Shown here in pieces: positions 7,357-16,660 of a DNA stretch of 64,000 nt. The stretch spans positions 310,001 through 374,000 of the forward strand of contig NZ_AP025294.1 in the NCBI RefSeq assembly GCF_036492425.1. Direction: 5' to 3'. Numbering within the stretch: position 1 is the stretch's first letter; each line of letters opens with the position of its first letter. This DNA comes from Persicobacter psychrovividus. GTDB taxonomy: Bacteria > Bacteroidota > Bacteroidia > Cytophagales > Cyclobacteriaceae. Below the pieces are notes generated by a model. That model saw only the letters and a program-made list of their open reading frames with translations. It made no database searches and was not told where the DNA came from. The translations under genes and the position numbers were made by a program.

Positions 7357-7535
7357 AACGGTGTGTATATGGTGCGCTGGGGATTTTATCCTTCCGAACC
7401 TCGCGGCATGATCCAAGCCCAAGTTTTGAATCTGTTTTATTTGCTCTGCTAAACCGATTCAAAACTTGGGCGATGGTTGATTTGGATTTGAGGTTTCATC
7501 ACCCACCAAAACCCCTGTGCGCTATATATAGTGTT
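7357..7535 (-). other. attC site, type A
   Basis: 179 bp. Closes NC2 at 7536-7914. Confidence 0.85.
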
Positions 7536-7914
7536 GTTCCTTGTCTTTTCGTCTTGCTTTAAGACTATGATTTTGTTATATCGATTTTCGTTGTTGCATC
7601 TTTCAACAACATTACAACCCGCTAATCTTTTCACCCAATCAATTATCACACGGCTGTGTTTTCAATCTATTTTAATTTTGCTCGATAACAAATGCTAAGG
7701 ATTACCCCCCTTCTATATTCTTGAGCAAAATCCCTGTTATAGTCGAGTCAATTTTAATTTTTGATACGTCTGAAGCATTTGAGTCTGCTCCTCTCCTACC
7801 AATCCAGTTTTCTACTACTGTTGAATCACTGCTTCGTTTTGATGAGGATTGAAATTTTTGTATCCTCGTTTCGTTCTGATTGTTGAAATCTGATGACCGA
7901 CGTGGATTGGGAAC
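7536..7914 (-). repeat. NC2 gene-poor cassette, short form
   Basis: 379 bp. From the R' arm the minus strand is open for 78 codons (VVPNPRRSSDFNN...GILLKNIEGG, stop near 7702) with no start codon of its own; in this position the frame stays open back into the preceding attC. Confidence 0.75.
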
Positions 7915-8093
7915 AACGGTGTGTATATGGTGCGCTGGGGATTTTATCCTTCCGAAGTTGGCGGACAAATCCTAGCCCAAGTTTTGAATCTGTTTTATTT
8001 GCTCTGCTAAACCGATTCAAAACTTGGGCGATAGCTGATCTGAATATGAGGTTTCATCACCCACAGAAACCCCTGTGCGCTATATATAGTGTT
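7915..8093 (-). other. attC site, type A
   Basis: 179 bp. Closes NC2 at 8094-8493. Confidence 0.85.
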
Positions 8094-8493
8094 GTTCCTT
8101 GTCTTTTCGTCTTGCTTAAAGACTATGATTTTGTTATACCGATTTTCGCTGTTGCATCTTTCAACTACATTACAACTCGCTATTCATTTCACTAAATCAA
8201 TTACCAAACGGCTGTGTTTTCAATCTATTTTGATTTTGTCCGTTAACTAATGCCAAAGATTAACTCCCCTTCTATATTCTTGACCAAAATCCTTGTTGTA
8301 GTCGAGTCAATTTTAGCTATTGAAACGTCCGAAACATTTGAGTTTACTCCTCTTCTATCGTCCAATTTTCTATTACTGTTTCACTATGGATGGTTACTGT
8401 TGGATCGCTGTTTGATATTTGTGATAATTGAAATTTTGGTAGCCTCGTTTCGTTCAGATTTTTCAAATTTATTGACCGACGTGGATTGGGAAC
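8094..8493 (-). repeat. NC2 gene-poor cassette, long form
   Basis: 400 bp. The internal 43-codon frame seen at 6226-6627 is broken here: its ATG is changed to ATA and a base is missing soon after. Closely matches 55755-56154. Confidence 0.75.
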
Positions 8494-8672
8494 AACGGTG
8501 TGTATATGGTGCGCTGGGGATTTTATCCTTCCGAAGCTGGCGGTTTATTTCCAAGCCCAAGTTTTGAATCTGTTTTATTTGCTCTGCTAAATCGATTCAA
8601 AACTTGGCGATGGCTGATTTGGATTTGAGGTTTCACCACCCACCGAAACCCCTGTGCGCTATATATAGTGTT
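8494..8672 (-). other. attC site, type A
   Basis: 179 bp. One of the few type A sites that close a gene cassette (211-aa protein). Confidence 0.85.
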
Positions 8673-8683
8673 AGCACCTTTAT

Positions 8684-9319
8684 TTAGTCAATGGGTTCGA
8701 ATTCATAGATTAGAATTTTTTCATCGTCTACTGCGTAATCACAACCATTTTTATATATGTCTAAATAGTTCGATAAATCGGCATTACTCTTAATTAATCC
8801 AGAAAGAAATGCATTTACTAAGTCGCTATCCGAGGCTATATTATAAAGGACTTCTTTTAAGGCAAATAGTCGTTTGTCATTATCAATATTTGCTATGACG
8901 AAATCACCAACTTCTTCATACAATATTGTATTGTTATCCGTCTCTCGTGCTTCATAAAGTTCACTTCTGTCTTTAACAAATAGAAATTGAGGTGAGTCAA
9001 TTACTTTTTTCAGTTGTGAAGAGTCTTCTACATGTTCTATAATCTTACGTTTTTCAATTAAGTCATTTATCACCCAATCTTTTACACCACCTTGACTCAC
9101 CTTCTCATCACTGAAGACGTATTTTATGTTTTCATAAACAGAACTGTCAAAGTATTTTGTGATTTCCTTGATGAATACATCAAATTTAGGAGTGTATCCT
9201 TCTAAAAGAGTTTCCATTAGTAAAGTGGAAAAGTGGCAACTGTCAAACTCCTTTTTTCCCTCGCAGAAATCGCACCAGTCATTAAGCAGTTCGTTATCAA
9301 AGGAAGCTTTATACATCAT
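8684..9319 (-). CDS. Hypothetical protein, 211 aa
   Basis: Soluble, acidic and mainly helical. It begins MMYKASFDNELLNDWCDFCEG, and has a central region rich in charged helices (VKDWVINDLIEKRKIIEHVED) and a C-terminal ILIYEFEPID. Two cysteines lie in DWCDFC near the N-terminus. No family recognised and no second copy in the window. Two adjacent ATGs (9319, 9316) are equally usable. The cassette carries a type A attC like the gene-poor cassettes beside it. Confidence 0.6.
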   Translation of the reverse strand: MMYKASFDNELLNDWCDFCEGKKEFDSCHFSTLLMETLLEGYTPKFDVFIKEITKYFDSSVYENIKYVFSDEKVSQGGVKDWVINDLIEKRKIIEHVEDSSQLKKVIDSPQFLFVKDRSELYEARETDNNTILYEEVGDFVIANIDNDKRLFALKEVLYNIASDSDLVNAFLSGLIKSNADLSNYLDIYKNGCDYAVDDEKILIYEFEPID

Positions 9320-9337
9320 TCTAATTTAATTGGTGCT

Positions 9338-9518
9338 AACGGTGTGTATATGGTGCGCTGGGGATTTTATACTTCCGAAGCTGGCGGTTTATTTCCAAGC
9401 CCCAAGTTTTGAATCTGTTATATTTGCTCTGCTAAACCGATTCAAAACTTGGGCGATGGTTGATTTGGATTTGAGGTTTCATCACCCACCAAAACCCCTG
9501 TGCGCTATATATAGTGTT
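9338..9518 (-). other. attC site, type A
   Basis: 181 bp (one extra C in the CCCC run before AAGTTTTG). Closes the short NC1 at 9519-9888. Confidence 0.85.
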
Positions 9519-9888
9519 ATCTCTTTTCATCGTTCCTAATTTCAACGAATCGATGAGTTTTGTTCTGATAGTCTAATCAACTTTCTATTCACGTAACTTA
9601 CTATAAAATGTAAGTTCCGATTTATTGATGTCAGGTGCGTCCAATTTTCACGTTTAGCGATCACCGTTGTTGAAAAAAATGTATGAAAGTCTGCGGCTTG
9701 AAACCATTTATGGTCGATCTAATATTTTTTGAAATTCCCAACCCTTCCGACACCCCAATTTTCAAATCAACGCTGAGTTAATTTTGGTAAACTCTTGTTA
9801 TACTTCTATTTATTAACACTTTACCTTAAAGTATTAAAGCATATGTTCATTCTGACAACCAAAATAGACCGCTATTTTTAGCAGAGAT
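9519..9888 (-). repeat. NC1 gene-poor cassette, deletion form
   Basis: 370 bp. Only one ACCATTTATGGTC is left: the left context of repeat 1 (CTTGAAACC) runs straight into the right context of repeat 2 (GATCTAATATTT), as expected from recombination or slippage between the two repeats. Confidence 0.85.
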
Positions 9889-10068
9889 AACGGTGTGTAT
9901 ATGGTGCGCTGGGGATTTTATCCTTCCGAAGCTCGCGGTTTATTTCCAAGCCCAAGTTTTGAATCTGTTTTATTTGCTCTGCTAAATCGATTCAAAACTT
10001 GGGCGATGGTTGATTTGGATTTGAGGTTTCATCACCCACCAAAACCCCTGTGCGCTATATATAGTGTT
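9889..10068 (-). other. attC site, type A
   Basis: 180 bp. Closes NC1 at 10069-10528. Confidence 0.85.
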
Positions 10069-10528
10069 ATCTCTTTTCATCGTTCCAAATTTCATCGAAT
10101 CGATGAGTTTTGTTTTTAAAGTCTAATCAACTTTTGTTCACGTAACTTACTATAGAATATAAATTCCTATTTATTGATGTCAGGTGCGTCCAATTTTAAC
10201 GTTTAGCGATCACCGTTATTGATAATAATATTTGAAAGACGGCGGCTTGAAACCATTTATGGTCACGCTAAATTGAATTGAAAAAATGCTGAATCACGTT
10301 TTGCTGTTGTTCGTTTTTCTGCTTTGAAAATAAGAAGCCAAAAACCATTTATGGTCAATCTTATATTTTTGAAATTCCCAATCCTACCTACGCCGCAATT
10401 GTCGAATTAACGCTGAGTTAATTTTGACAAACTCTTGTTATACTTCTATTTATTAATACTTTACCTTAAAGTATTCACGCATATGTTCATTCCGACAACC
10501 AAGATAAACCGCTATTTTTAGCAGAGAT
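10069..10528 (-). repeat. NC1 gene-poor cassette, full form
   Basis: 460 bp with both ACCATTTATGGT repeats and the TCATCGAATCGATGA palindrome. Confidence 0.85.
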
Positions 10529-10651
10529 AACGGTCTCGGCTATGAGTAGTTGCGTGGGTTAGCACTTAACTTTGCAAGTACACACCAAGTTGGAAATTCC
10601 GCAGGAATTTCCAAAGTAGACGAAAACAAGCAATTACTTATAGCCAATGTT
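10529..10651 (-). other. attC site, type C
   Basis: 123 bp. Closes the 143-aa gene cassette; identical partner at 21250. Confidence 0.85.
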
Positions 10652-10713
10652 GTGTGTAGTTTTTATTTTTTCTTATTCAGTATTTTTTGTATTTCCTTTT
10701 CTCTTTTATTGCG

Positions 10714-11145
10714 TTACGCTGTCGGTATTCTCCAATCGGTTCCCTCCCAATAGTCAATTATTTCATTCCACGCTTTTTGAGTTTCTGTCTTTAACCATTC
10801 GTTAAAAGAGTGATGATATTCAATTTTTTCTCCACCAATATTTTGAATTCCCTCAAATAATCCAACAACAATAAAATTCCTAACGTCTTTGTCTCCATTA
10901 ATATAAACGTCTTCAATGTTTTCAAATAGAAGGTCAAAATCAGAAGTTTGATTATCGAGTTTTTTTTCGACAACAAATCTGGAAATCGAACCGATATCTA
11001 CATAAGGTATATTATCTTCTTGATTGTAGTCTGAAAGGTCAACTTCTTTCATAAAATGTTCAGTCAGTTCTGCATTTCCTGAAATCAGTTTTTTAAACAC
11101 CTTTTCAATTTCTTTATACTTGTATTTTGGTTCAATTACGTTCAT
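10714..11145 (-). CDS. Hypothetical protein, 143 aa, copy 1 (possibly DUF7674-like)
   Basis: A small acidic soluble protein: helices in the first 50 residues (YKYKEIEKVFKKLISGNAEL), then IPYVDIGSISRFVVEKK, LLFENIEDVYINGDKDVRNFIVVGLFEGIQNI and a C-terminal EIIDYWEGTDWRIPTA. The 'gd.dvrnfivvGlfEgiqn' segment recalls DUF7674-type proteins, but that is from memory only. The copy at 21435-21866 differs at one residue (NGDKD versus NVDKD). The stretch 10652-10713 between stop and attC is AT-rich and holds nothing recognisable. Confidence 0.6.
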   Translation of the reverse strand: MNVIEPKYKYKEIEKVFKKLISGNAELTEHFMKEVDLSDYNQEDNIPYVDIGSISRFVVEKKLDNQTSDFDLLFENIEDVYINGDKDVRNFIVVGLFEGIQNIGGEKIEYHHSFNEWLKTETQKAWNEIIDYWEGTDWRIPTA

Positions 11146-11161
11146 TTTTCAAATTACACAC

Positions 11162-11341
11162 AACGGTGTGTATATGGTGCGCAGGGGGTTTTATCCTTCC
11201 GAAGTTGGCGGTTTATTTCCAAGCCCAAGTTTTGAATCTGTTTTATTTGCTCTGCTAAATCGATTCAAAACTTGGGCGATGGCTGATTTGGATTTGAGGT
11301 TTCATCACCCACCAAAACCCCTGTGCGCTATATATAGTGTT
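11162..11341 (-). other. attC site, type A
   Basis: 180 bp. Closes NC2 at 11342-11720. Confidence 0.85.
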
Positions 11342-11720
11342 GTTCCTTGTCTTTACGTCTTGCTTTAAGACTATGATTTTGTTATATCGATTTTCGTTGT
11401 TGCATCTTTCAACAACATTACAACCCGCTAATCTTTTCACCCAATCAATTATCACACGGCTGTGTTTTCAATCTATTTTAATTTTGCTCGATAACAAATG
11501 CTAAGGATTACCCCCCTTCTATATTCTTGAGCAAAATCCCTGTTGTAGTCGAGTCAATTTTAATTTTTGATACGTCTGAAGCATTTGAGTCTGCTCCTCT
11601 CCTACCAATCAAGTTTTCTACTACTGTTGAATCACTGCTTCGTTTTGATGATGATTGAAATTTTGGTATCCTCGTTTCGTTCTGTTTGTTGAAATCTGAT
11701 GACCGACGTGGATTGGGAAC
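11342..11720 (-). repeat. NC2 gene-poor cassette, short form
   Basis: 379 bp, with the same start-less open frame from the R' arm as 7536-7914. Confidence 0.75.
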
Positions 11721-11843
11721 AACGGTCTCGGCTATGAGTAGTTGCGTGGGTTATCACTTAACTCTGCAAGTACACACCAAGCTGAAAATCAGCTAGGATT
11801 TTCGGAAGTAGGCGAGAACAAGCAATTACTTATAGCCATTGTT
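11721..11843 (-). other. attC site, type C
   Basis: 123 bp. Closes the 248-aa gene cassette; matches 57581-57703. Confidence 0.85.
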
Positions 11844-11853
11844 GTAATGCGTT

Positions 11854-12600
11854 TTATTGTGCCCAAATAACATTATCACCCCATTTATATTTCTGAGGAT
11901 TAAAAAATTCTTTTCCATTTTCACTAGTTGCGATTTTTAACGATTCTCCAGAAAATAGTTTATAATTAAAACCACATAGGAAAAAACCCGATTCAAACTC
12001 CACACAATTATGATTTATGTCTATTGAATTTTCATCTTTCCAATTAATCCAACTTTCATTGTTAGCTTGATAATATACTTTTACACCACTAGAATAATTT
12101 TTATCGTCAAATCGACCAAAATATGTTTTAAATATTTCAATTTTATCATTGAGAGTTTTTTTAATTTTTTCTCTCTCTATGTAAAAATCAAAATTCTTTA
12201 AATCTTTATCCAACTCTTTTAATAATTCTCGAATAATCTTGTCTTGATACATTTGCTTTTTTAATAATTCACATATGTAGTTAGCAGAGTTAACGATTTC
12301 ATCATTGTTAACATACTTTTCATTACAATAACCGTTAATCGATATATTTATTGCTACAGATAAATCTAAAGCATTGAAAAAAAATTTATTTGGATTAAAA
12401 ATAGAGTTCATTAATCCTTTAACGGGAGATTTTGAAAAAGCATCTCTTAATTCATAATGCTCCGATATAATAAAATGGTTGTTGACACTCTCTAAAAATG
12501 ATGGAAATAAAACATTATTAAAGTATAATTTTTTCCCATTGTTGATTTTTGAATTAATCCAATATGTTTTTAAAATAGTGTCTATTAGTATTTTTATCAT
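11854..12600 (-). CDS. Hypothetical protein, 248 aa, copy 1
   Basis: A soluble lysine- and asparagine-rich protein, markedly more AT-rich than its neighbours. The helical N-terminal half contains FLESVNNHFIISEHYELRD and ANYICELLKKQMYQDKIIRELL; the C-terminal part looks strand-rich (VKVYYQANNESWINWKDEN, FESGFFLCGFNYKLFSGES). No known motif. The copy at 57714-58460 differs by one residue (NNVLFP versus NNVFFP) and has the same attC, so it arose by recent cassette duplication. Confidence 0.65.
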   Translation of the reverse strand: MIKILIDTILKTYWINSKINNGKKLYFNNVLFPSFLESVNNHFIISEHYELRDAFSKSPVKGLMNSIFNPNKFFFNALDLSVAINISINGYCNEKYVNNDEIVNSANYICELLKKQMYQDKIIRELLKELDKDLKNFDFYIEREKIKKTLNDKIEIFKTYFGRFDDKNYSSGVKVYYQANNESWINWKDENSIDINHNCVEFESGFFLCGFNYKLFSGESLKIATSENGKEFFNPQKYKWGDNVIWAQ

Positions 12601-12622
12601 ATCTGTTTTTTTAATGCATTAC

Positions 12623-12802
12623 AACGGTGTGTATATGGTGCGCTGGGGATTTTATCCTTCTGAAGCTGGCGGATTATTTCCAAGCCCAAGTTTTGAATCT
12701 GTTTTATTTGCTCTGCTAAATCGATTCAAAACTTGGGCGATGGCTGATTTGGATTTGAGGTTTCATCACTCACAGAAACCCCTGTGCGCTATATATAGTG
12801 TT
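12623..12802 (-). other. attC site, type A
   Basis: 180 bp. Closes NC1 at 12803-13263. Confidence 0.85.
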
Positions 12803-13263
12803 ATCTCTTTTCATCGTTCCTAATTTCATCGAATCGATGAGTTTTGTTCTATTAGTCTCATCAACTTTCTGTTCACGTAACTTATTATAAAATATAGATT
12901 CCGATTTATTGATGTCAGGTGCGTCCAATTTTAACGTTTAGCGTTCACCGTTATTGATAACAATATTTGAAAGACGGCGGCTTGAAACCATTTATGGTCA
13001 CGCTAAATTGAATTGAAGAAATAATGAATCACCTTTTACTGTTGCTCATTTTTTTACTTTGAAAATCGGAAGTCAAAAACCATTTATGGTCAATCTAATA
13101 TTCTTGAAATTCCCAACCCTTCCGACACCCCAATTTTCAAATCAACGCTGAGTTAATTTTGACAAACTCTTGTTATACTTCTATTTATTAACACTTTACC
13201 TTAAAGTATTCACGCATATCTTAATTCTGATAAACAAGAGAGACCGCTATTTTTAGCAGAGAT
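12803..13263 (-). repeat. NC1 gene-poor cassette, full form
   Basis: 461 bp; both ACCATTTATGGT repeats present. Confidence 0.85.
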
Positions 13264-13385
13264 AACGTTTCGCAATATAAAACGGTTGGGTTTTCGGAGC
13301 TCGTTTTTATCCACCGACAAGAATCCTGAAGCGAGAACCAAACTCTCTCAAACCACTGAACTCCAACTGTTTTATATTGTATGTT
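13264..13385 (-). other. attC site, unique type
   Basis: 122 bp; TTTCGCAATATAAAACGGTTGG against CCAACTGTTTTATATTGTAT. Same length as the other families despite an unrelated sequence. Closes the TPR gene cassette. Confidence 0.8.
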
Positions 13386-13393
13386 GTGCATAG

Positions 13394-14401
13394 TTACTTT
13401 TCTTTTCCTCTTACTTCTATCACATAATTTTTAATTCTATTAATAAATTCAACAGGTAATTGATAGGCAACAAATGGATGTTCTGGTAATACTATTTCAT
13501 ATAGTATATATTCATCAATCATTTCTTTATCCAAGGATAATTTCAATGCTTTAAATTCAGAATGCTTTTTTAATTTCTTTTTGTTAAATGAAGTCATTAA
13601 GCTAACAAAGCATTCTTTTTCCTCAATTGTAGAAAATGAGCCTTCACTCACTCCCATAGACTTTTTATATCCAGGTTCATATTTCCACAATGCTTTTACC
13701 ATTGCATACCCTAACCAATCCGAATCAAATGAAATTCTAACTTTGTTTACTTCAATACTATCAATTTCAATTTGAGGATTAAATGTCCAATCTTTTGTTT
13801 TTAATTTATTAAGCTCGAATATATTTTTAAGTGATTTCTCAATTCGTGGATTATTGCGATTTAGAATCATTGCAATCGTAATTTCGTCAACAGCTTTATC
13901 AAGTTCTCCTTTTGTTTTATATGCATCTGCTAAAAACCAATGTGCCATGTAATCAATATAATTTAAATCGATAGTCTTATTATACCATTCAATAGCTTTG
14001 TCAAAATCTCCTTCGATACCATATGTTTGTCCAATATAAGTCATCACCTCAAAATAAGTAGAATCTTCTATAAGTGCCTCTAAATACATTTCTCTAGCCA
14101 ACGAAAATTTCTTTTCATTAAAATATACTTCAGCCTTTGTCAAGTAAGTTTGAACATTACTATCAATTTCATATTTATAAGTAGATATTTGACCTCCGTC
14201 ATTTACTCGATAATATTGATTATGATTTAGATTATCAGTCCTGTCTTTAGGTAAAATCTCTTTTTCTAACGCATTCAATTCGTATGTTACAGTAGATTTT
14301 TCCATTATTTTAAAAATGTCGGCAGGGGAATGTATTTCTTGTCCGATTACATTTAAATATCCTACTCCGAGAATTACGAGAATCAATAATCTTTTTTTCA
14401 T
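13394..14401 (-). CDS. Exported TPR protein
   Basis: 335 aa. Signal peptide MKKRLLILVILGVGYLNVIGQ, then a spacer, then about three tetratricopeptide repeats (residues 90-200): AEVYFNEKKFSLAREMYLEA, YIGQTYGIEGDFDKAIEWYN, FLADAYKTKGELDKAVDEIT. The C-terminal 130 residues form a separate strand-rich domain (RISFDSDWLGYAMVKALWKYEPGYKKS). It is probably a periplasmic or surface protein-interaction module. One of the largest single genes in the array. The leader from the R' arm to ATG is about 60 bases, long enough for a promoter, but I see no convincing one. Confidence 0.75.
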   Translation of the reverse strand: MKKRLLILVILGVGYLNVIGQEIHSPADIFKIMEKSTVTYELNALEKEILPKDRTDNLNHNQYYRVNDGGQISTYKYEIDSNVQTYLTKAEVYFNEKKFSLAREMYLEALIEDSTYFEVMTYIGQTYGIEGDFDKAIEWYNKTIDLNYIDYMAHWFLADAYKTKGELDKAVDEITIAMILNRNNPRIEKSLKNIFELNKLKTKDWTFNPQIEIDSIEVNKVRISFDSDWLGYAMVKALWKYEPGYKKSMGVSEGSFSTIEEKECFVSLMTSFNKKKLKKHSEFKALKLSLDKEMIDEYILYEIVLPEHPFVAYQLPVEFINRIKNYVIEVRGKEK

Positions 14402-14464
14402 ATTAATTATCTTTGCTTATTTTGATATAGTTATCTGATTTGCAGCGTAATTGAAATTATGCAC

Positions 14465-14643
14465 AACGGTGTGTATATGGTGCGCTGGGGAATTTTTCCT
14501 TCAGAAGTTCACGGCCTGATCCAAGCCCAAGTTTTGAATCTGTTGTATTTGCTCTGCTAAATCGATTCAAAACTTGGGCGATGGCTGATTTGGATTTGAG
14601 GTTTCACCACCCACCGAAACCCCTGTGCGCTATATATAGTGTT
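14465..14643 (-). other. attC site, type A
   Basis: 179 bp. Closes NC1 at 14644-15104. Confidence 0.85.
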
Positions 14644-15104
14644 ATCTCTTTTCATCGTTCCTAATTTCATCGAATCGATGAGTTTCGTTCTATTAGTCTC
14701 ATAAACTTTCTGTTCACGTAACTTATTATAAAATATAAACTCCTATTTATTGATGTCAGGTGCGTCCAATTTTAACGTTTTGCGATCACTCCTGCTCACC
14801 ACAATATTTGGAAAGATGCAACTTGAAACCATTTATGGTCACACTAAATTGAATTGAAAAATGCTGAATCACGTTTAGCTGATATTCGTTTTTTTACTTT
14901 GAAAATCGGAAGTCAAAAACCATTTATGGTCGATCTAATATTTTTTGAAATTCCCAATCCATGCGACACCGCAATTGTCAAATCAACGCTGAGTTAATTT
15001 TGATAAACTCTTGTTATACTTCTATTTATTAACACTTTACCTTAAAGTTTTCACTCATATGTTCATTCTGACAACCAAAATAGACCGCTATTTTTAGCAG
15101 AGAT
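14644..15104 (-). repeat. NC1 gene-poor cassette, full form
   Basis: 461 bp. Belongs to the sub-lineage with GCGATCACTCCTGCTCACC in the middle, shared with the copies at 33092, 54415 and 58663. Confidence 0.85.
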
Positions 15105-15226
15105 AACGGTTTGGCTATGAGCAGGCGGGCTTTTAAAGCTACTTACCTGTCAGCCGAGACCAAAGTTTGTTAATAGTATTGTCCTTTCGTTTAGCACTTT
15201 CCGCCCGCTTGCTGATAGCCGTTGTT
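15105..15226 (-). other. attC site, type D (coding)
   Basis: 122 bp, same as 6628-6749. Encodes the C-terminus of the 226-aa protein. Confidence 0.85.
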
Positions 15227-15819
15227 GGCGGTAGTTTTTTTATTTTTTCAAGCCCATCTATTTCTTTCAAATAGTCGTCATTTTCCACGTACTTTTTATA
15301 GCAGTCTGTACAGGTTGAATGTCTTTGAGTTGAGTAGAATTCATTTTCTTCTTCATTGCAGGAGATTACTGAAAAGCAGATTTCACAATGCTCGTGACCT
15401 TCGCAATTTGCATAGTCCTGATAAGTCGTGAATTCATAGTCAGCTTTGTCACTCCGTGCTTCATGCACATTCTCTAGTACGTAATTGATTTCAGCTTCTG
15501 CTTGGTATCTAATTTTAACCCAAGTGTCAAAGTCAGAAGTGGAATATTTGAGTCTAAATCCGACAGATTCAGCGAGTAAGTTGGCTTTGTCTGTCGACTC
15601 ATTCAGTTGTTTAGGAAATAGCGTTATCCCAATATAGTTTTGAAGATGTAAGGTCAATACGTTGTCTTTGATTTTGAAGTCAAAATACTTTGTGTCCAAG
15701 TCTTCAACTCTGTCAATAAGCTCTCCTTTAAATTCCGTTCTCAATCTGTCCGAAAGTGATTTGAATAATCCACTATCAGGTTCATTACTTATCAATATTT
15801 CGGAGTATTTTTTCGTCAT
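15139..15819 (-). CDS. Cysteine-rich (putative zinc-binding) protein with attC-encoded tail, copy 2
   Basis: Encodes the same 226 residues as 6662-7342, including the CEGHEHCEIC...CTDC region and the attC-encoded tail. Here the cassette sits directly next to the 212-aa cassette whose product ends in the same tail, so two unrelated proteins with the same C-terminal peptide are adjacent. The lack of differences between copies indicates recent duplication. Confidence 0.65.
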   Translation of the reverse strand: MTKKYSEILISNEPDSGLFKSLSDRLRTEFKGELIDRVEDLDTKYFDFKIKDNVLTLHLQNYIGITLFPKQLNESTDKANLLAESVGFRLKYSTSDFDTWVKIRYQAEAEINYVLENVHEARSDKADYEFTTYQDYANCEGHEHCEICFSVISCNEEENEFYSTQRHSTCTDCYKKYVENDDYLKEIDGLEKIKKLPPTTAISKRAESAKRKDNTINKLWSRLTGK

Positions 15820-15833
15820 TTTAAATTACCGCC

Positions 15834-15954
15834 AACGGTTTAGCTATGAGCAGGCGGGCTTAAAAGCTACTTTCCTGTCAGCCGTGACCATAGTTTTTTA
15901 AAAGTTTTATCGTTTCTTTTAGCACTGTCCGCCCGCTTGCTTATAGCCGTTGTT
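15834..15954 (-). other. attC site, type D (coding)
   Basis: 121 bp. Differs from 15105-15226 at several bases but keeps the tail frame open. Closes the 212-aa gene cassette. Confidence 0.85.
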
Positions 15955-16505
15955 GTGGGTAGTGTTTTTTCTTTTTCTTCTGTTCGTTCTTGTTCGTCTG
16001 ATTCAACTTCAATTCCATGAACATATTTGTCAATCCACTTTCTTGCTTCCTTTTTAAGGACCTCTTCGATGTTGTCTAAGTCCGCTCCTTCAAAGTAATA
16101 GTTCACGCCAATTTCTTCGAGTTCGTCCCATCCGTGGTAAATCAGATAGAAGTTCATAAGTCCCGATTCATAGTCATTGTCCACGCAAAGTTGGTAGAGA
16201 GACTGTAAGTTCGTTCTTATCTCACGGTCGTTTAGAATTGCGTTCAAGTGGTAATGCGTTTCTGCAATCACAGCACTTTTATAGTCGAGTTCTTCAAGTC
16301 CTAATTCGTTTAGAACATTGGTAACATAGGGTCTGATTTCAAACCTGTCAATAGGTTCAGAAAATGAAGCAAGCATTAACACATTGTCAGTATCTTTTCC
16401 TTGTCGGATTAGGTCAATAGCCCAATCAACCGCTTTAGAATAGTCGAAATGCTCCAATTCCTTATGGCTTTGAATCAGTCTTAATATGTGCTGTTCGTTC
16501 GTCAT
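15867..16505 (-). CDS. Hypothetical helical protein with attC-encoded tail, copy 1
   Basis: 212 aa. Residues 1-170 are predominantly helical and acidic (ILRLIQSHKELEHFDYSKAVDWAIDLIR, YVTNVLNELGLEELDYKSAVIAETHYHLNAIL), suggesting a helical-repeat fold. A charged linker (SDEQERTEEKEK) leads to the basic tail TTAISKRADSAKRND...KLWSRLTGK encoded by the type D attC. Not related in its body to the 226-aa protein that ends alike. An identical copy is at 61019-61657. Confidence 0.65.
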   Translation of the reverse strand: MTNEQHILRLIQSHKELEHFDYSKAVDWAIDLIRQGKDTDNVLMLASFSEPIDRFEIRPYVTNVLNELGLEELDYKSAVIAETHYHLNAILNDREIRTNLQSLYQLCVDNDYESGLMNFYLIYHGWDELEEIGVNYYFEGADLDNIEEVLKKEARKWIDKYVHGIEVESDEQERTEEKEKTLPTTTAISKRADSAKRNDKTFKKLWSRLTGK

Positions 16506-16519
16506 TTTACATTACCCAC

Positions 16520-16643
16520 AACGGCCGTGGCTATGGCAAGTGCGGGATATTGAAACCGCTTTCTTGTCCGCCTACCGTAAATTATTTTAGTTGTAATATC
16601 TTCATTTTTAAGTACTCAGCCCGCATTTGCTATAGCCGATGTT
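16520..16643 (-). other. attC site, unique type
   Basis: 124 bp; CCGTGGCTATGGCAAGTGCGGG against CCCGCATTTGCTATAGCCG. Closes the 196-aa gene cassette. Confidence 0.8.
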
Positions 16644-16660
16644 GGCGGTTTGTACTTTTT

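Noticed and set aside
7449-7649. Repeated minus-strand 66-aa frame (MIIDWVKRLAGCNVVERCNN...)
   Set aside because: Lies across NC2 and type A attC. A one-base difference (GCTTTAAG versus GCTTAAAG) and stops destroy it in other copies, so there is no sign of coding.
7702-7968. 88-aa gene starting in the attC and crossing into NC2
   Set aside because: Its start lies in the neighbouring cassette's site and would change with every rearrangement; kept only as an observation on NC2.
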